Source: Xiphias gladius (taxonomy: Eukaryota > Chordata > Actinopteri > Istiophoriformes > Xiphiidae). Taken from it: a stretch of DNA of 64,000 nucleotides. The DNA is taken from contig NC_053413.1 of assembly GCF_016859285.1 (NCBI RefSeq), forward strand, positions 18,743,501 to 18,807,500, given 5' to 3'. Shown in pieces: positions 21,601 to 31,622 of this stretch. Under the pieces are notes generated by a model. The model did not search any database and was not told the origin of the DNA. It saw only the letters and a program-made list of their open reading frames with translations. The stretch's first letter is position 1. Each line of letters starts with the position of its first letter. Both the position numbers and the translations under genes were made by a program.

Positions 21601-24256
21601 ACAGTAACAATTATTAAAGGGTTTTTAAAATGTGTGCATTACATTTGAAGCATTAATAATCTTTCAAAATAGTGCTCTGAAAAAGAGGCTTCGGGAGTCG
21701 AAGGATGGGTGTCTCATGGAGAAGGACAAACGTATCCTGGAGGAGCTGAAGAGCCTGCATTGTGATCCGCACCCCTTCTTCAAGGTCTTTCCATCAGAGT
21801 CAGACTTTAGTAAGTGACATTGTCTGTCGTGACCTCTTTTTGCTCCCACAAAACAGGACTTAATCTTGAAAAAAATTTAACAAGGCTATGATTTACCTGG
21901 GCTATGTTGTCCGTGATAGACCCACGTTATGCCTTTGCTAATAATAGCTCATGAAAACCAACATGCTAAGTGCAGTCCTAAGTGCCCACTGTGCTATGTC
22001 CTGTCAGCCTTCATTGTGGTGCGACACTGGTACTGACAAGACTCTATTGAAAAATGAAAGCACAAAATGTCGTCTTCCATATAAAGATTTTATACAATTG
22101 GGGTGTACCGTAGTCCTTTCATAGCTACAGTGTTCACTTATTTTTGTTATCTTTTCAGCGTTCTGGAGGATTCTCATGCAAGGCCCCCCTGACACACCAT
22201 ATGAGAAAGGAGTGTTTGAGCTGTACTGCCAGTTTGGTCCTGACTACCCAGTGAAGCCTCCACTGGTTCGCTTTGTCACTCGAGTATCCTGCCTGCTGTA
22301 AATCAGTAATGTTATATGATAGCAATTTAAGTTTTTGTATACACCGTGCATGGTTTTTTGTTTTTGTTTTTTGGTAGAGAGATTTTACTTAACAGAATGA
22401 CAGATGTACCACTGTAATGTCAACAGCGTGGGCCGCATCTGCCACAGTATATTTGACCGCAGCTACAATGCCCACGTTACCACAAGAGAGATCTTTGATG
22501 CTGTGTATGGACTGCTAATCATCCCTGAGCCTGACGATCCACTGGACAGGTGAGATGTGTACATTCATAAATAAATCACGCTAACGCTCTTATTTTATCT
22601 GGACATTTCTTATGCTGCAGGTATTTGTGATCCATTTACAAAGTTAAGTGTGGTGCATGGATTTAAAATGTTAACTGGTAGAAATATGTTTGCTCGTTAT
22701 TTTACTTTTGATGTAAACGTTCACTGATACATCTTCACTCAGGATTATCACTGACGATGTTTAATAATCTACTAGTGCAGTGAGAGTGTAAAGAACTCCG
22801 GAAAGTGACGCCTTGCCAAACACGTTTTTGGATTTGTGAGTTTGTACGGATTTGGAAGAACAGAGCTTTCCCTCCTGTACTGAGAAAAATGTTTTTACAA
22901 CAATAACACGATGAGGTCTGGGGCCTGTACCACGAAGCGAGATTAGTGGGTTATACAGCTATCTTTGAGTTTAACTCAGGTTACTGACTCGCTTTTGACC
23001 TGGGTAGATCACCATGGTAAGCTTTGCTGCAGAGGTAACCTGGGACCTGTATCACTAAACCAGTTCAACTTAATCTGGCTCTCTTTTGGCATCACATTTG
23101 GCATCCTGGATAACCTGTATCACAAAGCTGCATCACATATTCGTAATAGCACTACATAGTAGTGCTTACCTTTAGCAATGTGGAAATAATTTCTTGTGTT
23201 TCGACAGCTTCTTACTCTAGTTGCATGATTATATTGTATTGAATATGAGTTTTCAAAGTACATTATTATGAACTGTGTATATTAAGTACCCCCCTCATGG
23301 TTCAGATGATGATCCTTGTTAATTAACAACTCTGCCTGCGGCATCTTAATGTTCATAATGATACAAAGATGAGATATGTGAAGCATTTGACGTGTACTTT
23401 GAACTTCTCTCGGAAGCATTTTGGCTGAGGAGTTCATGACAAGCCGTGAGACGTACGAACGGGAAGCCAAGAAACAAACAGAGCAAACTGCAGGAAAGTC
23501 AATGAACGACATGGAGAAGGTGAATGAACTAACATATTTTCAAAGTTGTGGCGGATTATTACCTTCCATAAACATATTTGGTGTGTTGCAGTCTTTAAAT
23601 TGACACACTCTATAATGTTTCCTGTTCTTGTCTTTTTTTTTTTATTGTAAAGAAATTAGTGGATCCTGTGCCACAGTTTATACCTCAACATCTAATCTGC
23701 CCGCTCACCAAGAGGATGTTTGTTGATCCTGTGAAAACTGTATACGGCACTGTGTATGAACGCAAGGCCATTGAGGAACACCTCAAACTGTGAGTTCACT
23801 TACAAATGTTAACACTAATTAAAAGTGAGTTATTGAGTTATGACTATGGCAGTGGTTACTAACCTGACTCATAACAGTTAATCAATGACCTGCTTGTAAA
23901 GGAGCCCATCTAATTGCTCTTGGCCCATTTAAAACTATAAATACTGCAAGAGACTTACATCCAAGGGCCTTTTGTCATATAAATATACAAGCAGACAAAG
24001 CTCGTGCTAGAAATCCCCTATTGGTGGTTTAGGCAGGGAGTCTGAAACCACTATCACCCCTAAAAAAATCTTAGCAATCGATCTCATCTGCTGTATTGCC
24101 GTGTACTGTATTTTCACCGTTGATTGTATACTCTCTTGCAGACACCAGTATGACCCAATGGCTGGCCCAGGAAGTGACCTTAAACGTAGCGACATAACAG
24201 CAGACAGGGACATGAAGAAAATGGTGATGGATCATCGATCTCGTCAAATTCAGTGA
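5924..24256 (+). CDS. Multidomain RING / SAM / Ubl / VWA / UBC (E2) / U-box protein, 25 exons, 1248 aa
   Basis: Exons: 5924-6469, 8260-8389, 9622-9780, 10014-10151, 11506-11657, 12228-12331, 12468-12657, 13666-13797, 14200-14343, 14599-14734, 15588-15738, 16924-17060, 17194-17305, 17876-17939, 18189-18392, 18685-18830, 19249-19367, 20086-20207, 20340-20437, 21673-21809, 22159-22283, 22404-22549, 23417-23519, 23653-23789, 24142-24256. Every intron is GT-AG, all phases match, and the sum is 3,747 nt (1,249 codons). Domains by residue: RING 14-58, B-boxes 85-180 (second one damaged), SAM-like 184-240, ubiquitin-like 280-345 and 368-435, unknown 440-760, VWA 766-960, UBC 1005-1150 with Cys1095, U-box 1168-1245. 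This predicts an E2 and two E3 modules in one chain. The first exon could instead belong to a separate transcript: the SAM exon has no ATG and needs a phase-0 upstream exon, which the RING exon supplies. I know no named vertebrate protein with this layout. A poly(A) signal is at 24937-24942. Confidence 0.75.
7095..7310. repeat. Dispersed repeat remnant
   Basis: Contains TTTTGGGAAGTAAGCTTATT CGCTTTTTGTCAGAGTTAGA and later AAGACTGGAAAAAATGGGAA, a layout seen again near 50025-50160. It is an old interspersed element of a type common in fish. Confidence 0.5.
7435..7610 (+). repeat. Direct repeat, right copy, in intron 1
   Basis: Diverged copy of 5560-5770, in the same orientation, inside the intron between the RING and SAM exons. 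It implies a local tandem duplication in the history of this 5' region. Confidence 0.7.
8260..9780 (+). other. SAM-like domain exons (residues 183-278)
   Basis: Two exons, 8260-8389 and 9622-9780. The first reads VGAIFNLLEQYRLETYYNGF then FLDGVTDEDLKNLG, and the second continues LSHVEKNRFLAMKKFIQGL. The spacing of 'L..Y...F...D' and 'L.(D).DL..LG....G.R.K' matches a sterile alpha motif, a small helical interaction or oligomerisation module. The first exon contains no methionine, so it cannot be the start of translation. Confidence 0.65.
10014..12657 (+). other. Two ubiquitin-like segments (residues 279-473)
   Basis: Exons 10014-10151 and 11506-11657 encode a beta-grasp-like pattern: TVEDIMLRICHLENV, then GVCLYTIDGMPLTDD, then SGTVIYAIFTP. 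Exons 12228-12331 and 12468-12657 repeat it: GDFDLMMNLESDTLTSLRFE, then PVHVLHYKGQ, then STVAFSLSTF. Both resemble the beta-hairpin, helix, 'L.Y.G..L' and late strand of ubiquitin folds. No terminal diglycine follows, so they would be integral Ubl domains, not conjugated modifiers. The call rests on pattern only. Confidence 0.5.
10612..11027. mobile_element. Fold-back MITE in intron 4
   Basis: Terminal inverted repeats: the left end reads TACACTCAGTTCCCAGTTTG then GAGGTACACCTAGCT, and the right end AGCTAGTTGTACCTAATAAA then CTGGCAACTGAGTGTA. Further inward, GTTTTAGAGAGGTGTTGATT pairs with AATCAACATCTCTCTAAAAC. No open frame. Non-autonomous DNA transposon. Confidence 0.8.
15890..16330. mobile_element. 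MITE remnant with internal GATA/GATG microsatellite
   Basis: TAATCGATTAATCTGTCATT opens the stretch and AGGGCTGCAACTAATA closes it. Between lie a GATA/GATG tetranucleotide array at about 16030-16098 and unrelated sequence. Belongs to the GGGCTGCAACTAAC family found throughout the window. Confidence 0.6.
16030..16098. repeat. (GATA)/(GATG) microsatellite
   Basis: Tetranucleotide array of GATA units with a central block of GATG units, in an intron. Confidence 0.9.
18189..20437 (+). other. von Willebrand A domain with complete MIDAS (residues 766-960)
   Basis: Exon 18189-18392 starts VLIDTSSSM, the DxSxS metal-ion motif (Asp769, Ser771, Ser773). Exon 18685-18830 supplies the MIDAS Thr in GCTLLYDAL and the MIDAS Asp in MCLTDGNDSGS. 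Exons 19249-19367, 20086-20207 and 20340-20437 complete the fold (SNIIVDSILLG). An intact MIDAS implies divalent-cation-dependent ligand binding. No signal peptide precedes it, so it is an intracellular VWA, as in proteins that organise complexes. Confidence 0.85.
18550..18639. repeat. (TA)n microsatellite next to a VWA-exon acceptor
   Basis: About 45 uninterrupted TA units ending some 45 bases before the acceptor of the exon at 18685. The intervening stretch is T-rich (TTTTATTTATTTATTTTAG). Confidence 0.95.
20618..20940. mobile_element. GGGCTGCAACTAAC-family MITE copy
   Basis: Starts AGGGCTGCAACTAACAGTTA and ends GATCAACTAATTGAGTAATC GTTTCAGCC. Internal 'CAGAGACCAAGGTGACTT' block is shared with copies at 37905 and 62105. 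No coding capacity. Confidence 0.8.
21181..21530. mobile_element. GGGCTGCAACTAAC-family MITE copy
   Basis: Starts ACTTAGGGCTGCAGCTGGCA and carries the family blocks TCTGTCCAACTACCTGTCAA, CACATTTGAGAAGG and TTTTTGTTGATCGTCTGATT. The open frame across it is incidental. Confidence 0.75.
21673..23519 (+). other. Ubiquitin-conjugating (UBC/E2) domain (residues 1005-1165)
   Basis: Exons 21673-21809, 22159-22283, 22404-22549 and 23417-23519. The first gives the N-terminal helix (RILEELKSLHCDPHPFFKVF), the second the beta-meander (FWRILMQGPPDTPYEKGVFE, then YPVKPPLVRFVTR), and the third HCNVNSVGRIC with catalytic Cys1095 eight residues after the Asn, the normal spacing. The PEPDDPLD loop and a final helix (ILAEEFMTSRETYEREA) close the fold. 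HCN in place of HPN is also found in the UBE2E family. Expected activity is a thioester-forming E2. Confidence 0.88.
22915..23130. repeat. Short interspersed repeat, likely MITE
   Basis: GGGCCTGTACCACGAAGCGA opens the segment and a related GGGACCTGTATCACTAAACC occurs at about 23041. 'Gx CCTGTxxCACxAAxC' termini are typical of a common fish DNA element. It lies in the intron before the last UBC exon. Confidence 0.45.
23653..24256 (+). other. C-terminal U-box domain (residues 1166-1248)
   Basis: Exons 23653-23789 and 24142-24256. The sequence PQHLICPLTKRMFVDPVKT, then YGTVYERKAIEEHLK, then LKRSDITADRDMKKMV matches the U-box pattern 'CP(L)T...DPV....G.(T)YER..I..(H/W)L ... L..N/S.LI.(D)..LK..(I)'. 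U-boxes recruit E2~ubiquitin without zinc. The protein ends 8-10 residues after the domain at the TGA 24254-24256. Confidence 0.85.
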
Positions 24257-24936
24257 ATCTGTTGAGAAAACCTCTGGAGTTAATGCTCTGTAGTTTTATA
24301 TAGATGTTTCAAGAAAAAGAAGATGAACCGGCAACTCTTTATATTTTTCTACCCAGGTCCATCTTATTTAAATGTTGAAATTTACGTTTGTCATGTTGGT
24401 TAAGGTTAGGTTTTTGGTTATGCTGAACTATGGTGAGAACTGCGTGCAATAGTACACAAACCAGAAGAGTAGTAGTTGTGTGAATTGTGTTTATTTTATA
24501 TAACTCCACTGACTCGATGATAGATTTGCACTCAGATGTTAAGTGAAGTGATATTTCTCTGACACAATCCCCAAACAAGTTACCAAGTTAGAAAAGCCAT
24601 GTTACGTTTGCACTAATTAACAAAATCTTAAAATAGGTAAGACAAGCGAATGCAATTCTAAAAACCTTAACTTCATAATAATAAACATATGTAGCTTCAG
24701 AATGTTTCTTACTGAATATAAAAGTGAACCTTAATTTTTTCTTTTCCTGATATGAGCACTGCGTTGACAGTGAAAGTAATTTTGGTTTCTCTGCTGACAC
24801 TTTTATTTAGAGATGATTCTTGATTTTTGATTTTTTTATTAGTCTATATGTTTTTTTCCAGATTGTCAGTTACTCCTATGCACAGTTTCATTAGTCAAAC
24901 AAATTGGAAAAATGCGAATTACTTTTTGGAGTATTG

Positions 24937-24942
24937 AATAAA
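24937..24942 (+). terminator. Poly(A) signal AATAAA for the RING-VWA-E2-U-box gene
   Basis: AATAAA about 680 bases after the stop, followed within 20 bases by a GT-rich element (TTTGTTGTGATTGTCTT). An earlier AATAAA also occurs at 24680-24685. Confidence 0.5.
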
Positions 24943-24944
24943 AT

Positions 24945-25990
24945 TTCCAATTTGTTGTGATTGTCTTACTAGTGACTAGTGAGTACTAAAAAAGGACAGA
25001 GCCTGTCTTCTATTTAATATGTGCAGCAAACATTATTTTCCTTTAAGTCTTACATACATACAGCCAGAGACGCATGTTAACGTGCTTCTAATAGCACTCA
25101 CCACTAGGATTTCTGTTACTGCAAAGGAGTTGGAAAATGTATTCGTTTTAGTGCTTCCGTGGTTCCTACACATCACACAAGGCTGGATTACAAAGTAAAA
25201 GGGCCCCAAACCTTCCAGGGCCCAAAGGCTCCTGGTTCAATTTTTAGCTATTTGTTTGTAGTGAATTGATTAACCCAGCTGAATTAATATAAACTGAAAT
25301 AAACATGGCCTCAGGGTGGCCTACCCATTTTTACCCAATCTTTTTGTGTAATATTTGAATATGTCAAATTGTAGTTTTAATACACTTACTATTTGAGTTG
25401 ATACAAGGCTTACATGGTGCATATTTTCAAATAATCTTTTTTTTCCAGGAGGGGCCTTCTAGTGGGGTTATCTGGCCCAGATGCCAGACTGATCTTAGAT
25501 GAGGAACTAAAATAGTTACTTTTTATTTTTATCATTTCAATACTTTTCAGCTAAGACAGAATTTAAGGCAAAGAAAGCTACACTTGTAAAATTAATTTGA
25601 AGTAAACTTTACAGCTAGTTCATATTTGAATCCACAGATGTCATGTTAGTACAAAGACCGTCAAGTGTCACTAGCGAAACCAGACGCAGTTATCACTTGC
25701 ATGACTTAATTGGTTTATAATGGGGGACTGAACAACCAATCGCTCGCACACGTTCTGCTTACGTCACGTTCGGGTGACAGGAAGTGTATCACTCGCCTTC
25801 AAATTAAATTTCCGTATACTAAAAAAAAAAAAAAAAATTACTCGTCGACTTACCCTCAATGTTGAAGTGTCATTTTTAAGGAAAAAAAAACAGATTCCTT
25901 AAAGGTTAATCCTGCCATTTCAAGTTTGTACGCTTTTAAAATTGATTGAACGTCGAAAAAGCCCGCTCCGTGAACGCTTTTATCTTGAAG
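24945..25990. other. Intergenic stretch
   Basis: No gene seen. A block at 25190-25500 (GGGCCCCAAACCTTCCAGGG, CTGGCCCAGATGCC) resembles sequence at about 61790-61850 and 62530-62610 and is probably an old dispersed repeat. The part after 25700 becomes less AT-rich approaching the THEM6 promoter. Confidence 0.45.
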
Positions 25991-25999
25991 GCTGTGGCC

Positions 26000-26109
26000 G
26001 GAAGTGTTTTAAATTGGTTAAAGCTCGTGCTTTACGCATGTTGAATGGAGTACGTGGAGTGAACGTCGCCGACTGCAGAGTGGAGTAGAGACGAGGAAAC
26101 AGACAACAG
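26000..26109 (+). other. Probable promoter and 5' non-coding exon of first THEM6-like gene
   Basis: A CpG-containing stretch ends at a consensus donor AACAG|GTGAGT at 26109/26110. The coding exon acceptor at 27685 carries only four bases before ATG, so an upstream leader exon is required; this is the best candidate. The start site is not defined. Confidence 0.5.
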
Positions 26110-27689
26110 GTGAGTGTCCCTGGATTTCCCTAAAATTAAAGGTTATTTCAGTTTTTTACAGTTTGTTAACGTTTGCAGTAAAGTTAGACTCAAAAATAGA
26201 CTAAAGTCTAGTTAGAGTAAAACTACGGTCACTACTTCAACAGGTAGTTTGACTTCAGACCTGCTAGCGTTGATGCTAACTTAAATTAGGAATCACAAAA
26301 TGTGATGGCGTTACTTTCAGCTCATGTGAGTGACATTTCTGTCACCGAATTGTGTTACTCTCAAATAACCATTTGCGCAGAAGAAATGTAAGTTATGTAG
26401 AGAGGTTTAGCCAGTACCTGCCTTTCCCGCAAAACCTGTTTACGCCTACACGTTTGGTTAAATCAGTTCTCATGTATCCTTGACAATGGGTCTGTTGCCT
26501 AGTTTACCTCTGTAAGATAGAGAGAAAATTACCTCCAGAAAGGTGCACAGGTTTCATACAGCACTTTTAGGAGGTTCAACTCTCCATCTTCACTTTTGCC
26601 AGAAACATGAAATTAAGTACACGTGAGAAAAATATGCCTGCATGAAAAAAGTGATTAGAATTATTGGCCGTTGTGAAGCAAGCCAAACTTGATTAGAAAA
26701 ATAAATAACTGTGGGTTAATTTACTTTCACTGTCTTATAGGCTTTCAATTGAGTTCCGACCAGATATAGATCATAACATGCCTTGGTATAGCACAATTTA
26801 GAAAAATGTGTGTAAATGTGCCACATATGTGTTTGAGGCAGTAATTAATTACGGTTGATTTTGAATCCTTTCTAACTATTGAAGGGTGCAAAATTACCTT
26901 CTCCCCAGAAATTTTCACTTTCACCTGCCAATGAAAGCAACACGCATGGAGCTGATGAACCAAAAACATGCAGCAATGCAAACTGGCATTAATAGAAGAT
27001 AATATTAAGACCAAAGATAATTATTTTATAATTTTTAAATTTCAATAAATATATATTTAAACACACTGGCTTATTTTTAACGTTCTTAGAGAAGCCCCTA
27101 TGGCTATCATGCATCTATCTTAGCTTGGTTTCTGTTAGGGATCAAGCTGCTGATCTTCTTTATCTTTTATTGTTATAGTCAACAAATCTCATAAAAAGCC
27201 CCAAGCCCACTGGTTCCTACAGACGAGATAAATCTTAAAAAAGGGCTGCAAATATCTATATTGTAGAAAGGGAACTGTAGTTGTAAACAGACGTCACTCA
27301 AACAGGAGTAAATCATGTATTATTCGTTTGGGACTACTATCAGCTGAAGATATGGTGCACTAGTGAGTATTTAAAGGAGCAGTACAGTGAAATTAGAATG
27401 AACACAAAGTGAAAGACAGTGCCCATGTTCACCGTAATGAAGGAACATGTTTTCCAGTGCAACGTTGTCGCTCGCTGGTACATTTTTAGTAGTTTTGAAT
27501 GCAGCTCTTTGACGGGCTATACCAGCAATACTCATTAATAGGATCAGATAACTGTTGGTCTCGTATAGGATTTGTTGAAGCTTGGAAAAATATAGAGCAT
27601 CAAAAGAATTATCTTTTGATGATTTTGAACTCACACATCATCGTAACCCCAATGCTTCCCCTGCATGTGTATGTCCTTCCCCCAGAGAG

Positions 27690-28406
27690 ATGTGGTGGGT
27701 GCTGTGGGTGCTCATCGCCTTGCTGGCTCTCTTCTGCACTCTGGATGTGTTTTACTTCCTACGGGTAGCGGTGGTGATCGTCCAGGCATGGTTCCAGCCT
27801 CCAATCTGGGACGTCACAGCAGAGCATGTCCTAACAGGCCGGGTCAACCCCTCCGACATCGACATGTGCCACATGAACAATGCTTGTTACCTCCGGAAGT
27901 GTGACTTTGCCCGCTTCTCTCTCTACACGCGTAACGGTGTGTTAAAGGCCGCGCGAGCCCTCGGAGCTTCAATGGTAGTGGGGGCCACCACCATTCGTTA
28001 CCGAAGAGCTCTAAGTCTAGGTGAGGGGTACGAGCTGCGGAGTCGGATCGTCACTTGGGACGACAAAGCTTTTTTCCTGGAGCAGAGATTTGTGTCGACA
28101 AAAGACGGGTTGGTGTGTGCCATCATGTACTGCAAGCAGAGTGTCATGCGCTGTAGCCCGGACAAGATCATGCAGCACCTGTGTAAAAGGAAGGTAGGAA
28201 AGGAAGTTTCAGTACAACTGTAAATTACACATTGGTAATGTCTTAATAAATCTTTTGATCATCATAGGATATTGACATTGAAGGTTTGCTCCTTGCAGGT
28301 GGAGTGCCCTGAGTTTCCAGAGGTCCTTCAGCACTGGGTCAACTTCATCTCTACCAGCAGCCAGGCCCTCAGGGCAGAGAGTGGACTAGAGGACAAGAAC
28401 AAATAA
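27690..28406 (+). CDS. them6: THEM6-like hotdog-fold protein, paralog 1 (203 aa)
   Basis: Two coding exons, 27690-28193 and 28299-28406 (504 + 108 nt, phase 0). The ATG lies four bases after the acceptor CCCCCAG. The protein opens with a hydrophobic stretch (MWWVLWVLIALLALFC, then TLDVFYFLRV), a signal-anchor or ER-membrane segment. It continues with the hotdog thioesterase core (DIDMCHMNNACYLRKCDFAR, then TTIRYRRALSLGEGYELRSR, then WDDKAFFLEQRFVS). It ends [17 protein letters not shown]6 (thioesterase superfamily member 6) is about 208 residues in mammals and ER-associated; its substrate is poorly known. The motif HMNN-YL replaces the HxxD-type catalytic signature of active 4HBT enzymes, so activity is uncertain. 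A tandem paralog follows at 31623. The longer upstream frame from 27582 is intron read-through. Confidence 0.9.
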
Positions 28407-29680
28407 GGAATTGCACAGGCAGCTATTAAGATCCCCTGAAATATACCAGCCCAGGATTCAAAGTCTTCTGAGAGAGACATTTGTCTTCTGTTGGCTATTG
28501 ATACCAAATCCACTTGACTTGAACACACTAGTGCCTACTTTACTCTTTTGATATTGAGCTTTACTTAGACCCCAATACTTTTGTCAAACACCAGAAAAAA
28601 CAACATACCTCATTGTTTTGAGAGGCTGCAAACGGCAATGAATAATCCTCATTTATACACTAATAGAAAATTATTATGATTATATAAAGTGTGTGTTCAT
28701 GTACCAAGGAAGCACTAAAACAAATACATTTTGAACTCCTTTTGATGCACTTTTAAGCGCTCACTGTTCATTTAGGTACACATCTGTGCGAAGAGCCTCA
28801 CTTACTTTAGAGTCAAGATGGGAGTTTAGCTAGAGGTCTTTACTATAATCAAATGTGAAACTGTAAAAACAGTACAGTCTAGAAGATGCAATAAGACACA
28901 TGAGAATTTTACCAAAAAGTATTGTAAAAATGATGATGTATAGTAACAGTAAAATTGCTCTAACTGTCTGATGAGTTATATTGTCTCTCTGTAATGGAAT
29001 ATGCCAGGTAGAAACAAAGTGTCACCTGTGACAGAGCAACACTAAGTCCCTATGTCAAGTGTATCGGATGAAAGATACCTGTCAATATTTGCTTGGTAAC
29101 AGGTATGACAAAAGGCTGGATGTAACTGTCAGTCGTGGTTGCTATAGCAATGGGATGTTCACCTTTAGCTGCACAAACTACCATCGATGCACCATGCGGG
29201 ATGTAATGTACAGAGGCAAAAGATGTCCATCGTCCAAACTGAGGTTTTGCGTTTTTCTTGAGGTTTATTCATCCGTTGCAAACAAAGGACAAAAGCACGG
29301 TTCTTGCTGTTTGCTCTGATTTTAAAAATAAGTAAATAAATAGATAAATTTCAATTAAATATTTATAATTATCAATTACTCAAGACAAATAAATATAACA
29401 AACTAATAATTGGCTCCTACAAATGTACAAAAAAGTTAACAATAATAACATGAATAACAGATTTTAAATGTAGTCTTTATAAACAGCATTAAAATTGCCT
29501 GTTGTTTTTCATGACTTTGGCTTATTATAACGAGAGTTGAGTCAATTAACACAAACCATACACATGGTAACGTGTGTGAAGACGGCAATTACTGAGTATG
29601 AAAACGTAACCAGGTAACCGTACCGACGAGGCAACCAATGAAATTACGTGTCGTCACACCGCACCCGGAAGTCATGTTCA
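28407..29680. other. THEM6-like 1 3' UTR and intergenic sequence
   Basis: AT-rich, no gene seen. Bases 29150-29310 share blocks (GATGCACCATG.GGATGT, GTCCAAAC.GA, TTGCGTTTTTCTT) with 38905-39065, marking a dispersed repeat pair. Confidence 0.5.
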
Positions 29681-29689
29681 CTCATTCTA

Positions 29690-29753
29690 CCGGTTTCCTT
29701 AAGTGCCAGCGGTTGCATTGCATCTCATGGTAGCACTGAGTACAAGACGCACG
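29690..29753 (+). other. Probable 5' non-coding exon of second THEM6-like gene
   Basis: Sequence CAAGACGCACG|GTAAGTC gives a strong donor at 29753/29754, preceded by a CpG-bearing stretch from about 29620. The coding exon acceptor is 31618. The layout copies that of the first THEM6-like gene. Confidence 0.5.
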
Positions 29754-30304
29754 GTAAGTCTTCGTCATAGAAAGTGACTTGCCGTCTTTATAAGCTTATG
29801 CCTGAATTTGGACATTGAGAAAACTTAAGAATGGCTACTTTACTCGAACGAGTATGGTCTCTATTCTGCCAAGGCCACCAACTACTGGCAGCTAGCAGCT
29901 AAGCTAACAGATTTGGCTGTCACAGCGGCTTGAATGGAGCAGCGTTAGCTCCATAGTCGTCTCAAGGTTGAACTGGGTGATTATAGGAGTATGCTGCTTT
30001 CACGTTTTTAACCGCAATATTAAGCCAAGGAGTGAAAAAGCACCTTATTGGTTTTCTACACATCTGCATTTAGTGCAGGTGTGTAGGTGCATTTAGTTTA
30101 ACATTTAATATTAAGTGAATTTAGAAAACACTAACTGCTCTAAGTGCGTTTTTATGGGAAGGCAAGGTTTAGCTGGATAGCAAAGGAGTCCACAGTGCTT
30201 TACATAAGACATAATAGGCATTGAGACTATGGAGAGATTACTGAATAGGCTTACTGGGTACAGGCCCAGGGACTGGAGGGGATAGGTGGGCACAGAGCTA
30301 GAAT

Positions 30305-30620
30305 CTCTGTTTTAGTGACACAAAATGACCACACAGACATGCAACACAAATACAGAAATACACAAAATGACCACAAAGAGGCTAAACAACCCAAAGAGAC
30401 AGAAAAGGGCTACAAAAATGAACAAACTTACTTCAAAGAGATGCAAAACTACCATGAAGAGATACAAAACAGCTGGAAAGAGATGCAGAATGACCACATA
30501 GACACAAAATGTCCATTAATAGATGCAAAGCTGTTACAAAACAATAACAAAGAGATGCAAAAAAAAAAAAAAACAAAAAACTGAAGATCAAAATCAGGTA
30601 TGTGACACGAAACAACCACA
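30305..30620. repeat. Degenerate tandem repeat (AAAGAGATGCAAAAC..-type minisatellite)
   Basis: Many imperfect units built on 'ACAAAATGACCACA' and 'AAAGAGATGCAAAAC'. The Gln/Lys/Asn-rich and Leu/Phe-rich open frames on the two strands are by-products of this periodicity. Confidence 0.8.
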
Positions 30621-31622
30621 AACGACGTGGCTGCACCATTTGAGGTCGTTTTGTATTTCTTTAAGTCTTGATGTCTTATTACATATGTCGATTATTTCAC
30701 ATTCCATCCATGATTAAGACAAGATATGAAATAATTAATATAAAAAGACAAAAAAAAACACCAATTTAAAAGAGTCAAATTAAATAAACAATATAAATAA
30801 GATAAAATAGAATAAGACTGATTTAAACAGTAGAATAAAATTGACATGGCAGTACAAGATATTACTAAATTGTCTCATTTAATTTAATTTAATTAAAAGC
30901 AGTGGCAAACAGAAAAGTCTTAAGCCCTGAACTGAAAAGACTTGTAGCAGGCCGGGGGTTTTTGAGAGTCTGCTCTAGATATGTGGAGTATAAAAACTGA
31001 ATGATGTTTCTCCATGTTTACTTTTGACTATGGGGACAGTAATCAGACCTGTCCTAGATTATCTGAGAGGTTTGGACGGTTCATAATTTAGAAAAACCCG
31101 TAAAGACATCATTGCGGTACTCAAGCCTACTGAAGATAAACGCATTTAGAAAAACGCAATTTTTTAAAATACCTGCCGCGACATAAATTCTTCTATTCTT
31201 GATATACTCTTAATGCTGATTGTGTAATTGTCTTAATATGGATGTAAAAATTGAGGTCCAATAGTGGTGACTGAAGCTGAGCACTGACTAAATCATTCTT
31301 TTTTGGCTCCAAAACAATTATTTGTTTAAGTGGAGGAAATGTTAGCATATTCAATCACTTATTTGTTCAGTGCACCTAATCAGGGCTTGTACGGAACCTT
31401 AGACTCCTGGTGATATTGTTGTATATAAATATGTGAGTCGTCTGTATAATTATGGTAAGATATTTTTTTGTTTTCCATAATCTGAGTTAGGGGCAGCATG
31501 TAGATGTTAAAGGAAAACTCAGCCGTTTAAGTCACATGGAGATGTTTGTTTTTTTTAAATAAGTTTATAATTTGACTTAAGTTCTGTTTTAACCATCATT
31601 TTTGTACTTTTGTTCCAGAGAG

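Noticed and set aside
22404-22450. HCN instead of HPN in the E2 domain taken as an inactivating change
   Set aside because: The UBE2E family also has HCN at this place and is active. The Asn and the catalytic Cys keep normal spacing.
26745-27014. 89-codon minus-strand frame in the first THEM6 intron
   Set aside because: No homology recognised, no promoter or splice support, and AT-rich intron composition.
30300-30620. CRISPR-like array
   Set aside because: Units are imperfect, without regular spacers or cas genes, and the genome is eukaryotic.
30312-30640. Q/K/N-rich and L/F-rich open frames on both strands
   Set aside because: By-products of a degenerate tandem repeat; no splice sites or conserved motifs.
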